Origin: JAAZZY01 sp964612505 | Lineage (GTDB): Bacteria; Chlamydiota; Chlamydiia; Chlamydiales; JAAZZY01 | Direction: 5' to 3' | DNA length: 64,000 bases | Assembly: GCA_964612505.1 (NCBI GenBank) | Contig: CAZTEX010000006.1 | Span: 1-64,000 of the forward strand | Shown: positions 18,106-27,400 of the stretch, piece after piece | Layout: each line of letters opens with the position of its first letter | Position numbering within the stretch: position 1 is the first letter of the stretch | The notes under the pieces: model-generated | The model's database searches: none | What the model was told of the DNA's origin: nothing | Seen by the model: the letters and a program-made list of their open reading frames with translations, nothing else | Made by a program: the position numbers and the translations under genes

Positions 18106-19304
18106 AACAAGCCACTCGTGAGCAAAATCAAAAACAGATAAAAGCCAACTCTAGTAAAAAGGCTCTTTTTAGAAAGCTTATGGCTTGCTAAAAGCTGAAC
18201 TTCCTTTAAGAGATGCTCTTGTTCATCTTTTAATGACAACGTCGCTACAACATCGCCTTTATGAATAGGGAGCTTAGGATCATGCCAATATATTTCTCCC
18301 TTTACTTTGGGTTTTTCTGAAGGAAAATAAGATAGAGCGACATCTGATTCTAAGTAAGTATAGAGTTTTTTATTGCAAGCAGTCACAAATTGCTTAAAAG
18401 GTTGAGGCCCCTTTTTTAAGTAAACTTCCTCAATTTGATTCTCTGAAAAGGCTTTTTCAAAAAGAGCTTTAGCATCTTCAAAAGTAGATGTTTTTTCTGG
18501 GCATTGCATCAGCACTACTACCAAGTCCCTTCCATGATGACTTGCTACAGCTACTAAACTACTTTTAGCTTTCGAGTGAATACCTGTTTTACCACCGAGC
18601 GCATAAGGATAGAAATGCTTTTGATCTGGGCGAATCATTAAATTAAAATTATAAATCTCTTTTGAAGAACTAGGACGAACATAGCGATCGGCGCTAATAA
18701 GCTTCTTAAAGAAAGGGTACTTCATCGCTTCTGCTGTTATCAGAGCCATATCACGTGCCGTCGTCTGGTGATTGGGAAAATGTAAACCATGAGGATTTCT
18801 AAAATGAGTATGTTCACAACCTATTTCCTCTAAGTAATCATTCAGGTCTGCCATAAATTGTGAAATAGACCCCCCAATGTATTTAGCAATCACATTGGCA
18901 GAATCATTAGCTGAAACGAGCATTAGCCCATATAACAGCTCTTCCATAGACAACTCTTCACCTTTAGCGATACTCATATGAGTTCCCCCTATGACAAGCC
19001 AATGAGGGGGGTGGTTGTAATTCATATCTTTTTGCATTTGATCTGTAATGGAGCCCACGCAATCTTGATCTGCTTTAATTTTTATTTTGAAATCATCCCC
19101 GATTTCTTTTAAAGCATATAGAGCGGTCGCAATCTTTGTGATAGAAGCTGGAGCGGTGACTTGATCTGCATTTTTTTCATACAAGACATGGCGAGAATTC
19201 AAGTCCATTAAAAAAGCAATTTCTGATTTCAATTCAATGTCATGAAAATCTGCAAAAAGCACTGAAAAACTGCAAATCAAAAATAAAACGAGCTTTTTTT
19301 TCAT
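18060..19304 (-). CDS. D-alanyl-D-alanine carboxypeptidase (PBP5/DacF type)
   Basis: This is a low-molecular-weight penicillin-binding protein that trims the terminal D-Ala of peptidoglycan stem peptides in the periplasm. The 414-residue product has a signal peptide and three intact active-site motifs: SITK (in APASITKIATALYALKE), SAN (in LVSANDSANV) and KTG (in GGKTGIHSKAKSS). A PBP5 C-terminal beta domain follows (about residues 290-370), then a C-terminal membrane anchor (about 382-402). It lies directly after the shorter paralogue at 19305, the result of a tandem duplication. Active catalysis is likely. Confidence 0.93.
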   Translation of the reverse strand: MKKKLVLFLICSFSVLFADFHDIELKSEIAFLMDLNSRHVLYEKNADQVTAPASITKIATALYALKEIGDDFKIKIKADQDCVGSITDQMQKDMNYNHPPHWLVIGGTHMSIAKGEELSMEELLYGLMLVSANDSANVIAKYIGGSISQFMADLNDYLEEIGCEHTHFRNPHGLHFPNHQTTARDMALITAEAMKYPFFKKLISADRYVRPSSSKEIYNFNLMIRPDQKHFYPYALGGKTGIHSKAKSSLVAVASHHGRDLVVVLMQCPEKTSTFEDAKALFEKAFSENQIEEVYLKKGPQPFKQFVTACNKKLYTYLESDVALSYFPSEKPKVKGEIYWHDPKLPIHKGDVVATLSLKDEQEHLLKEVQLLASHKLSKKSLFTRVGFYLFLILLTSGLFYIGRSAFKSSFKKQ

Positions 19305-20204
19305 CTAATTTAAACTCTTAAATCCATGTTCGAAGAGTTTAATGGTATCTTCATATTTTTTACTTTTACTTGGGCATTGCAATAAAACGACAACCAATGT
19401 TTTTTCACCTTTCTTTGCGGCTGCAACCATTGTATGGCGCGCGTTGTCATCAAAGCCGTTTTTACCCCCTATTGCATAAGGATAATAATAAACACTCTTT
19501 TTAGAGAGCAATTTATTTTCATTATGAATGATGCGCACATCTTTTTTATTCGTGGCAGGAATTTGATAAGTTTGTGTGTTTAAGATTTTAAGTAAATGAG
19601 GTTCTTTAACAGCTTCACAGGTAATCAGAGCCATATCATAAGCCGTCGTTAATTGTTTTGGATAATACATCCCATGTGGGTTTTTAAATTGTGTATTTTT
19701 ACAACCGAGCGTTTTTAAATAGGCATTCAGCTCTTGCATAAATACAGGTACCGATCCACAAACATGCTTTGCAACCACATTAGAGGCATCATTGGCAGAA
19801 ACAAGGAGCATTCCATAGATGAGATCCTGAAAGCGGAGCTCCTCCCCTATATCAATTTGGATATGAGTCCCCCCCAAGACGAGCCAATGCGATGGATACT
19901 TATACTTATTATCAATACTGAACTTTTTAGTAATGGAGCCCACCGTATCCCTATCTGCCGTGGCAATAGAGGAAAAATGGCAAGTCCCCTTTTTAAGGGC
20001 ATATAAGGCTGTTGGCAGTTTTGTCACACTGGCAGGACAATAAGTCTGATGGGCATTTTTTTGATAAATGATCTTTTTAGAACCCAGTTCCATAACGATG
20101 GCGGCTTTAGCGTGGATTTGAGGTGCCGGAGAGCTGCAAAAGGCTGCAACCCAAGGGGACAAAGAAGCAATAAAGGCTAAAAAAAATAGGCGTCTTATCA
20201 CCAT
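19305..20204 (-). CDS. D-Ala-D-Ala carboxypeptidase-like paralogue with altered KTG motif
   Basis: A 299-residue relative of the downstream carboxypeptidase with a signal peptide. It keeps SVTK (in CPASVTKLPTALYALKKG) and SAN (in SANDASN), but the third motif reads KNG (GGKNGFDDNARHTM) where the family has KTG. It also lacks the PBP5 C-terminal beta domain and the membrane anchor, so it should be a soluble periplasmic protein. A GAGGAG ribosome-binding site precedes the ATG. Activity or substrate may differ from its neighbour. Confidence 0.88.
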   Translation of the reverse strand: MVIRRLFFLAFIASLSPWVAAFCSSPAPQIHAKAAIVMELGSKKIIYQKNAHQTYCPASVTKLPTALYALKKGTCHFSSIATADRDTVGSITKKFSIDNKYKYPSHWLVLGGTHIQIDIGEELRFQDLIYGMLLVSANDASNVVAKHVCGSVPVFMQELNAYLKTLGCKNTQFKNPHGMYYPKQLTTAYDMALITCEAVKEPHLLKILNTQTYQIPATNKKDVRIIHNENKLLSKKSVYYYPYAIGGKNGFDDNARHTMVAAAKKGEKTLVVVLLQCPSKSKKYEDTIKLFEHGFKSLN

Positions 20205-20293
20205 AAACTCCTCTAGCTGCTCATATTCATACTTTTATATTTTTAATCTTTTATTGAGCAATAAAAAAATAATTCGATATCAATAACATATGG

Positions 20294-20336
20294 TTTTTTT
20301 TCTATCCAGGGCAAACTTCGCTGGACAGAAAAAAAA
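20294..20336. repeat. Long imperfect hairpin between divergent genes
   Basis: A T-run followed by TCTATCCAG (20301-20309) pairs with CTGGACAGA (20321-20329) and an A-run. This makes a 16-bp stem with a single A-C mismatch at 20304/20326 and an 11-base loop. It lies between the divergently transcribed carboxypeptidase-like gene and the unknown gene at 20402. Since no gene reads into it from either side, it is not a simple terminator. It may be regulatory or a remnant of an element. Confidence 0.6.
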
Positions 20337-20401
20337 AAGTACAATACAGGATGGAGAAGAGAGACAAAGATAAGCCTTTGGGCTCCGATGAGGAGAAGAA
20401 G

Positions 20402-20827
20402 ATGATTAACCCATCTAAGCTAGACGAATTTTATAAAAAATATACGGAAGACCTTGCCAAGTGGGCTCCTGATGGAATCGTGAAAATCGACCTTTCCTTT
20501 CTCCAATCTCTTGACCTGCTACACTGCGGCGAATTAGAAATGGAAGATGCCGAACAAGAACTCACTCAGATGTTTAACATCATTGAATCCCCTGATAAAA
20601 TTACCCTTTATAACAATGAATTTGTTATTTGGATTGTCCCTGACCTCGTAGAAAATGTGCCCGTAACCTTTGCATTGGTAGCTCAAATACATGACGAAGA
20701 GCTCCAATTGGAAATGGTCTTATCCATTGGCGGACCTTACAACACTCCACGACTTGTATTAAAGATCTTACAAAAGCTTCTTCAAGATATTCAGGATAAC
20801 GATAAGGCTATTAATCGCTTAAAGTAA
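20402..20827 (+). CDS. Conserved-looking acidic protein of unknown function
   Basis: I do not recognise this gene. The preferred start is the ATG at 20402 (MINPSKLDEFYKKY), because AGGAGAAGAAG lies immediately upstream; an in-frame ATG at 20351 would add 17 charged residues but has a poor ribosome-binding site. The 141-residue product is acidic, has no signal peptide or membrane span, and alternates beta-like stretches (KITLYNNEFVIWIVPDL) with a helical end. Size and charge resemble class I type III secretion chaperones, but no motif confirms that. A strong terminator follows. Confidence 0.75.
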   Translation: MINPSKLDEFYKKYTEDLAKWAPDGIVKIDLSFLQSLDLLHCGELEMEDAEQELTQMFNIIESPDKITLYNNEFVIWIVPDLVENVPVTFALVAQIHDEELQLEMVLSIGGPYNTPRLVLKILQKLLQDIQDNDKAINRLK

Positions 20828-20830
20828 ATG

Positions 20831-20853
20831 AAGGGCGCTAAAAGCGCCCTTTT
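20831..20853 (+). terminator. Rho-independent terminator after the 20402 gene
   Basis: AAGGGCGCT (20831-20839) pairs perfectly with AGCGCCCTT (20843-20851) around a three-base loop and runs into T residues. It begins a few bases after the stop codon at 20827. The same 9-bp arms occur again at 21616-21638. Confidence 0.85.
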
Positions 20854-20939
20854 CGTCTTTGATGTAAAAAATTCCCTTCAGCAAGATATAAGAAAAAATA
20901 AGCTAGGTCTCTTTATAAAGACTCCCTAGATTGTTTTTT

Positions 20940-20967
20940 TTGACACTTTAATAATTAGATGTAACAC
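20940..20967 (+). promoter_or_regulatory. Candidate promoter for the 21005 gene
   Basis: A perfect TTGACA box at 20940-20945 is followed after 16 bases by TAACAC at 20962-20967, a weak -10 match. The distance to the ATG at 21005 is suitable. The -35 box is convincing; the -10 is not. Confidence 0.3.
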
Positions 20968-21004
20968 TTAGATTCAAAAGCTAAATACAAAAAAAAGGCG
21001 ATCT

Positions 21005-21558
21005 ATGGCAACAATGGAGGCAGTGGGTCCACAAGGAAGACAACCTTCAAGGTCGGGCTCTGAATCAAATAAAGTAGTCAGAAATGCAACCTTTGCGTTC
21101 TCTATAAGACGAGGGGATGGTTGGCAGTTAAGAAAGACTGAAGCTCACAAACCCCTGCAAGCAGATCGAACTTTGACCGTTACTTGGAAGACTGGAGATG
21201 AGGGAGTTGAAAGAAAGACTGTTGAGACTTGGAATGGGGGTCTAGATCTAGAAGCTAGCCGGCTTCAATGTAGGACTAAAATGTTCTTTACGAGCGACAA
21301 CCTGGCTGACTGGCGCATTCGCATTACACTTCAAGCCACAAAAGAACAGGCCGCAGAAGCGGGTGAAACCAAAGTGGTCGATTTTCCAGGGTTATCGAAG
21401 AATCACATCCGGACCTAATAGAAGAAAAAGGTTACTTTCTGTTTACGTGCGATGTAGACAAGGATCCTTTGGAAGCGACATTCTGGGGTGTTTTTGATAC
21501 CTCTAATGTGCAGGCTCAGTGCTTTCTTCCCTTTTTCGGATCAGAAAATGACTTTTAA
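21005..21558 (+). pseudogene. Frameshifted orphan gene, unknown function
   Basis: The first frame (21005-21418) encodes 137 residues and stops at 21416-21418. The -1 frame is open from about 21391 to the stop at 21556-21558 and reads VIEESHPDLIEEKGYFLFTC and onward, ending in PFFGSENDF, with no start codon of its own. The two halves join smoothly near VVDFPG, which implies one ancestral protein of about 184 residues. No slippery heptamer was seen at the junction, so a base deletion, or a sequencing error, is likelier than programmed slippage. The family is not recognised. Tryptophan-rich content and higher GC than the neighbours are notable. Confidence 0.65.
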
Positions 21559-21610
21559 GACCTCCTGCAAGAACTAATTTGAAGGGTAAGTTTAAAGAGT
21601 TCTTTTAAAT

Positions 21611-21638
21611 GAAAAAGGGCGCTTTGTCAGCGCCCTTA
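21611..21638 (-). terminator. Rho-independent terminator after hsp20
   Basis: On the minus strand, AAGGGCGCT and AGCGCCCTT (21638-21630 and 21624-21616) form a perfect 9-bp stem around five bases and run into a T-tract (complement of the A-run at 21613-21617). It follows the Hsp20 stop at 21667. The arms are identical to those of the terminator at 20831. Confidence 0.8.
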
Positions 21639-21666
21639 GAACTGTACATACATTGAAAGCCGAAAG

Positions 21667-22131
21667 TTAAACTCTTTCAGTTCGAGATTCAATAGGAATT
21701 GAAAACTTCTTGTTATTCTCTACTTGAGCCTCTGTTTTGATATTAAAGGTCACTTTGAGCTGACCATTCTCACATTTAGCTTGCGCAGAGTTGAAATCAA
21801 TATCTTTGGGCAAATGCAGGGTAAAACTGCGTCTTGATTCACCTTTATGATAATAGATTCTTCCATTCTCTTCTTTTTTATTCTCTTCTGCTTTCTTTGA
21901 CTCGACCCTAAGCAGTCCCGCTTCTTTATCCACGTCTGCTGTAATGTCGTTTATTCCGGTGTGCCCTGGCAAGTTGAAAACAGCTACAAATTGGCCATTT
22001 TCTTTATAAACTTCGCAATCTAAGTCAGATAAAGAACTTAGTTGCGTAAGTCTCTTTAAGGGCGGTTCCACTTGAAGTGGATCTCTGAAAAATGGATGAT
22101 TAAAAATATTACTAGATATGAACCCAGTCAT
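21667..22131 (-). CDS. Small heat shock protein, Hsp20/alpha-crystallin family
   Basis: An ATP-independent holdase chaperone. The ATG at 22131 (MTGFISSNIFNHPFF) is preferred over an in-frame ATG at 22155 because AGGAGG lies five bases before it; this gives 154 residues. The alpha-crystallin domain spans about residues 45-140, with LPGHTGINDITADVD, GRIYYHKGESRRSFTLHLP and the closing CENGQLKVTFN element. A short C-terminal tail follows, with an SIP-type motif (KFSIPIES). It is monocistronic with its own terminator. Confidence 0.93.
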   Translation of the reverse strand: MTGFISSNIFNHPFFRDPLQVEPPLKRLTQLSSLSDLDCEVYKENGQFVAVFNLPGHTGINDITADVDKEAGLLRVESKKAEENKKEENGRIYYHKGESRRSFTLHLPKDIDFNSAQAKCENGQLKVTFNIKTEAQVENNKKFSIPIESRTERV

Positions 22132-22578
22132 ATAAACCTCCTGATTGGTTTTCATTCATTCTCAGATTAGGTTAACTAAAATCACAATTTTAAATCAAGC
22201 ACCCCACGAAGGAGACTGCTAATTGTTTAAATAATATACTTAATATCAAAACCTTAAAAAGCACTTCATCTAGCATCCATAACCTCTGTTTGCTAATTAT
22301 TTATTTGTTTAAAACCACCGAATTTATTTTTACAAAAAAAAATCTTACAGATACACGAAGATTCATAGAACTCGAAAGCTCAACTGATCTCAGAATATCA
22401 ATAAGATACACAGGAAACCTCTTTATATTTTATACCCTAAAAATTTACCAAAAAACCAAAAAACAACCTCTACAATAGGTTGCTTTACTTATGGGATTAC
22501 AATTTTTTTTCCAACTGGAAGACATAAGCAGTTTTTTTGCGCGAAATTTTAAGAGATACATAAATCTTTTGTCAATAA
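22132..22578. other. Intergenic region between hsp20 and the lptE-like gene
   Basis: This 447-bp AT-rich stretch contains the hsp20 upstream region and, near 22451-22482, a probable terminator for the minus-strand lptE-like gene. No CIRCE-type inverted repeat was seen upstream of hsp20. A 62-codon frame at 22290-22478 is composed mostly of low-complexity residues and is not credited. Confidence 0.7.
22451..22482 (-). terminator. Probable terminator of the bamD-like/lptE-like operon
   Basis: CAACCT (22464-22469) and AGGTTG (22477-22482) form a six-bp stem with a seven-base loop. On the minus strand the stem is followed by TTTTTTGGTTTTT. It lies about 100 bp beyond the lptE-like stop. The stem is short, so confidence is moderate. 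Confidence 0.5.
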
Positions 22579-23163
22579 CTACCAACTATTAATTAAAGAA
22601 TTCACGATTATTTTAGCAAGTCTTTGATTCAAAGGTCTATGTGCCGTTCGCTCAGCGTTTTCCACAAAGTCATACTGGGCTAAAGAGAAGCGAACAAGGT
22701 TCGTTTCACTATATTCAGGGTTAAAATCTAATTTTACACTCTCAGATAACTCCATGGGACCTAAAATAATTTTTTGAGTAGCTTCTTCTATGACAACCAC
22801 TTGGGCGAGAATACTTAACCTTCTTTCGTTGGGAACCATCCAACGTTCAATTTCGTCATTTTCATTATAAAAGCGATCGTATCCCACATCTTCACGTTTT
22901 ATTTCAAGAATTTTAACTTTTAAACTGAGTTCTGCATCCAAGGCATGATATTCCCAAGGCCCTTCTTCTGCCAGAGCTTGAACGAGTTGCGTTGTGATAT
23001 CGCCTTCTTCATCCCCTTCGACGTAAGGAACTGTAATGGACTTATACCCACTGAGAGCATTATGGCTCACAGCTGATTGATATCCACAGCTTTGACAGAT
23101 AAGGGCCAGACATCCCCAACTCAAAAGCTTACTTAAGAATTTCTGAAGAAACTTGTAAGTCAT
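22579..23163 (-). CDS. LptE-like outer-membrane lipoprotein
   Basis: A 194-residue lipoprotein candidate. The N-terminus has a hydrophobic signal ending in LICQSC followed by GYQ; a lipobox cysteine followed by GY is a hallmark of LptE-family proteins, which assist LPS insertion by LptD. Strand-like segments follow (SGYKSITVPYVEGD; then LSLKVKILEIKRED), which fits the LptE alpha-beta fold. The length is typical. The gene starts inside the 3' end of the BamD-like gene (35-bp overlap), so the two are translationally linked. The LptE assignment is from architecture. Confidence 0.65.
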   Translation of the reverse strand: MTYKFLQKFLSKLLSWGCLALICQSCGYQSAVSHNALSGYKSITVPYVEGDEEGDITTQLVQALAEEGPWEYHALDAELSLKVKILEIKREDVGYDRFYNENDEIERWMVPNERRLSILAQVVVIEEATQKIILGPMELSESVKLDFNPEYSETNLVRFSLAQYDFVENAERTAHRPLNQRLAKIIVNSLINSW

Positions 23164-24109
23164 TAAGCTCGCCTTGCAAATGTCTTAATCTTTCCTTGCA
23201 AAGTTCCGAAGAGTTTGACTCTGGAAATTTCTCCAGGGCAGTTACATAATAAATAACGGATGCTTTGGGTTTATTGGTGCGTTCGTAAAACATCCCAATG
23301 TCATAAAGGCCTTTTGCATGAATTTCTTTCATAGAGGCAAAGTAATTTTTAGCTTGTTCAACTCGTTCGTCTCTAGGAAAATTTTGCATAAACTTCTTTA
23401 AGTTGATTTGAGCCATGTCTAAAAGGTCTGTATTTCTATATTCTGAGAAACTCTGCTCGTAATAGGCTTCATTAACGGCTAGATAAGCCTCAGGAGTTAA
23501 AGAGTGCTTAGGAAATCTTTTGATTAAAGTTTGATAGCTCTCCAAAGCGATTTTATAGTCTTGCATTTTTTGAAGTAAGTGCCCTTTTTCATATAGAGCA
23601 TGGGCTGCTAAATCATGAGTAGGAACCATTTCTAGAATTTCATCATAAATCTCAAGAGCATCTTCTTTAGCAGGAATCCATTTTGGAAATTTATCCGAAT
23701 CAAATAAATGCTTTTTGGCACCTTCTTTAAATTTATTAGCAATTTCCAGTTTATATCTGAGAGCGTCTTCAAAAAATTTCAGTTTATATTTACTCCCTAA
23801 ATACTGGCCAAGCTCGCGATTAGCAACGGCATAATCCATCAAATGATAATTACAAACTGCTTGAAAATAAAGTGCATCATCAAAAACTTGTGAATCGAGG
23901 TGATGCTCTCGAATCGAAGAAAAATCTTGCAGGGCTCCTCTCCAATTTTTATCTTCCATCTGAGAAACCCCGGAGTTGAAATATTCCATGTCTGAAAGAT
24001 GGGATGACTTAAAGGATGGCGTTTGCAATGTTTTTTCTACAGAAGCTTCTCCTGCTGTTAAGGAAGCTGTGAGCAGGGTTATAAATAGCAAGCCAATATT
24101 TCTTTTCAT
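23129..24109 (-). CDS. BamD/YfiO-like TPR protein, exported
   Basis: A 326-residue exported protein with a signal peptide (KRNIGLLFITLLTASLTAGEA). It carries TPR-like helical repeats from about residue 40 to 310, including FDDALYFQAVCNYHLMDYA and ALESYQTLIKRFPKHSLTPE, in the pattern of BamD outer-membrane assembly proteins. It lacks the N-terminal lipobox cysteine of classical BamD, so it may be periplasmic or held by partners. The overlap with an LptE-like lipoprotein gene supports an outer-membrane assembly role. Confidence 0.7.
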   Translation of the reverse strand: MKRNIGLLFITLLTASLTAGEASVEKTLQTPSFKSSHLSDMEYFNSGVSQMEDKNWRGALQDFSSIREHHLDSQVFDDALYFQAVCNYHLMDYAVANRELGQYLGSKYKLKFFEDALRYKLEIANKFKEGAKKHLFDSDKFPKWIPAKEDALEIYDEILEMVPTHDLAAHALYEKGHLLQKMQDYKIALESYQTLIKRFPKHSLTPEAYLAVNEAYYEQSFSEYRNTDLLDMAQINLKKFMQNFPRDERVEQAKNYFASMKEIHAKGLYDIGMFYERTNKPKASVIYYVTALEKFPESNSSELCKERLRHLQGELNDLQVSSEILK

Positions 24110-24405
24110 TTTCCACCTTTATATTTTCTAGACGCCTTTTAGGGTCTTAGGTCCTTTGTTGTTTTTTTTAGAATTTGCTTTATTTGGAGCTCTTATCTTA
24201 AACAAGATCTATTTCGCCTTAAGACTTTAGCAAAACTATCATACGGATATCAAATAAAATTCCTTTAAATTTTGCCCATTCTAACCGATGATTCTTTAAA
24301 TCAGCAATGAACTTCGAATTCAAAATATAGAATAGATCTCAAACTGCTATCATTACTTTTTTCTTAGTGAAGATTAAAAAAAAATGAACTAACAAAAGAG
24401 GCAGT

Positions 24406-27400
24406 TTAAACTTTAAAAGCTTGAGAAGAATCTAAGATAAGTCTTTTAAGAGTCTCGTTCAATTCAATACCCCATTGAGATTCTATTTGCAAAAAGCCCA
24501 GCGATTGCTGATTTGCAAAAAATTCGATTTCAACAGGAACATCTCCCGGAAACTGTCTAAAAATTTTTTTGAGTTTTAAAATACTACTCAATCTCACTTG
24601 CTCAAGATCTACTTTCATTTTGAAAGCAGACTGTGGCTTAGGATTTTTTTCTGCTTGTTGTTGATTCATTTGAGAAGCCTTCTTTCTTCTTTCAAGAAGT
24701 AGTTTAGTTTGGTCATAAGCTTGATCACACGCAATCATTAATGTCGTTACATCTTCATGTAAGCTTTCCATCCAGTGTGCATGGAGGCGACGAATACCCT
24801 CTTTCTCTTCAATCCGCACGACGGCACAAATCAATTGATTGTCCACAATCAGATGTTGAAATTTTTCAAAACTATCATTCCATACGGGCATTTCATATTG
24901 CTCTTCTCCGTCACTAATAACCAAAATAGCAAATTTTTTTTGACTAGCTCCATTTACTTTAATTTTGACTGATTCAATAATAAAGCATGTGCGCACGACT
25001 TGACCCGAGTCCAATTCAGCTAATTTAGCCAGAGGGATTAAACTTAAAGCTTTTATTTTTTTTTGATAAGATTCAAGAGGGTGCTCGGTTAAGAAAAATC
25101 CTAGCAACTCTTTCTCTAAAAAAAGTTTTTCAACTTGCGATGTGGGCCTTTCCACTTTGGGAGGTATTGAGAATGTGTTGGTGGATTGATCGGTCATTAA
25201 AGAAAAAAAGTTTAAAATACCCTGATCTTTTTCTTTTTGATCGCTAGAGGCCGTCTCATACATAGATTCAACACTCAGTAAAATTTCATCGCGGCTCCAT
25301 TTACAAAAATCAAAACAACCCGCTTTAGCAAGGAGTTCAATATTTTTTTTGCCCATCTTTTTTAAATGAACTCGTTGAAAAAACTGATAGAGAGATTGGA
25401 AGGGGCCATTTTGCTCTCTTTCTTGCAAGATAGTCTCGACAATCCCCTCTCCCACTCCTTTAATCGCCGACATAGCAAAACGTATTCCGGCTTCCGTTGG
25501 CCAAAACTCTTGACCTGCTTCATTCACATCGGGTGGTAAGATGGCTATATGTAATTTTTTACATTCCTGAACAAACTTAGAAACCTTAGAAATATCACCA
25601 CTATCACAAGTCATTAAAGCTGCCATCCACTCTTTCGTATAATTGGCCTTTAAATAGGCCGTGGCATAGCTGATATAAGCATAAGCTGCAGCGTGGGATT
25701 TATTGAAACCATAAGAAGCAAAACGCTCCATTTTATCAAAAATCTTCGTTGCTGTTTCCTCATCGATGCCATTGAGTTTGGCTCCAGATTTAAACTTCTC
25801 TCGCTGCTGAGCCATCTGATCAGCATCTTTTTTACCCATTGCGCGGCGTAAAACATCCCCCTCACCCAGTGAATAATTGGCAAGCTTACTGGCAATTTGC
25901 ATCACCTGCTCTTGGTAAACCATTACACCGTAGGTTTCTTTTAAGATATCATCCATCCAAGGGTGATCACTTTCAATTTTCTCAGAGCCATGTTTACGAT
26001 TAATAAAAGAGGGAATCATGCTCATGGGACCTGGGCGATAAAGAGCGTTAACCGCAATAATTTCTTCAAAGTTGTCGATATGAAGCTTGATGGCAAGATC
26101 TGCCATCCCTGCAGACTCTAGCTGAAACACTCCCAAGGTCTTTCCTTGATTGAGCAGATTAAAGGTGGCTAAATCATCTAGAGGGAGATTCTCCCAATCA
26201 ATTCTGAGCCCCTTTGTCTTTGAGATAATTTCAACTGTTTTTTGAATGCAGGTGAGTGTTTTAAGACCCAAGAAATCCATCTTAAGCATCCCAACTTGCT
26301 CAATTGGTTTCATGGAAAATTGAGTGACGACTAAGTCTGAATCTTTAGAGTTACAGATAGGAATATGATCTGTAAGAGCATCTCCACAGATAACAACACC
26401 TGCTGCATGGACTCCTGTATTGCGAATACACCCTTCCAGGGTTTTAGCCATATCAATGACTCTTTGCGTTTCCTTGTCTTCTAAATAGAGGCGGCTGAGG
26501 TCAGGATCAATTTCAAGAGCTTTATCAATGGTAATATTGAGTTCATCGGGCACAAGCTTAGCTATCTGATTGACTTTTGGCAAAGGGACACTCAAAACTC
26601 GTCCCACATCTTTGATAGCCATTTTAGCTTTCATAGTTCCAAAAGTAATGATTTGAGCTACATTTTCCTTACCATATTTATTGAGAGTATACTCAATGAC
26701 TTCCCCTCTTCGATCCATACAGATATCCACGTCAATATCGGGGTAGGAAATACGTTCGGGGTTGATGAATCTTTCAAAGAACAAGTAAAATCGAAGGGGT
26801 TCTATATCTGTAATGCCCATCAAGTACAGTATGATAGAGCCAGCTCCAGAACCACGACCAGGTCCTACTGCAATATCTTTCTTTTTAGCCCAATGAATAA
26901 AGTCATACACAATTAAAAGGTAATCGCACATACCCTTGCTTAAAATAATATCGAGCTCCATTTCAAGCCGATCATGTATCAATTGAATGGGATCTTTATC
27001 GGGATAATTTTTCCTGATAACTTCCAGCTTATCGGCCGAGTAACGTGTCGGAATGTTTTGATAACATTGTGTTTTTAAAAATTCTTCGCTCGCCTTCATG
27101 CGTTCATCTTCTTTCACGCCAGCTCCGATAGTAGGAGGGTGAAAAACAGGGTAGTGCTTAATAGAAAAATTAATTTCATATTGGCATTTTTGAGCTACAA
27201 GTAACGTGTTTGAAATCGCTTCTGGCAAATCAGAAAAGATTTCTTGCATTTCTAAGGGTGACTTAAAATAAATTTCATGAGTCCCGTAGCTGCGTCTTTT
27301 AGGATTAGGAACTCTTTGTTTTAAGTTGCCTAATGAATCTTTCTCCCAAACCTCGCAAGGCTCGCCTGATTGAATGTTAATAAGAATTTCATGAGCTTTC

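Noticed and set aside
21380..21395. Programmed -1 frameshift site in the 21005 gene
   Set aside because: The bases read GATTTTCCAGGGTT and do not form a slippery heptamer in the right phase, and no strong downstream structure was noticed; a base loss or assembly error is simpler.
22132..22155. Earlier ATG for hsp20 at 22155
   Set aside because: The AGGAGG lies between it and the ATG at 22131, so translation most likely begins at 22131.
22290..22478. 62-codon plus-strand frame upstream of the lptE-like gene's end
   Set aside because: Composition is dominated by Ile, Lys, Phe and Thr as expected from AT-rich noncoding DNA, there is no ribosome-binding site, and the end overlaps a likely terminator on the other strand.
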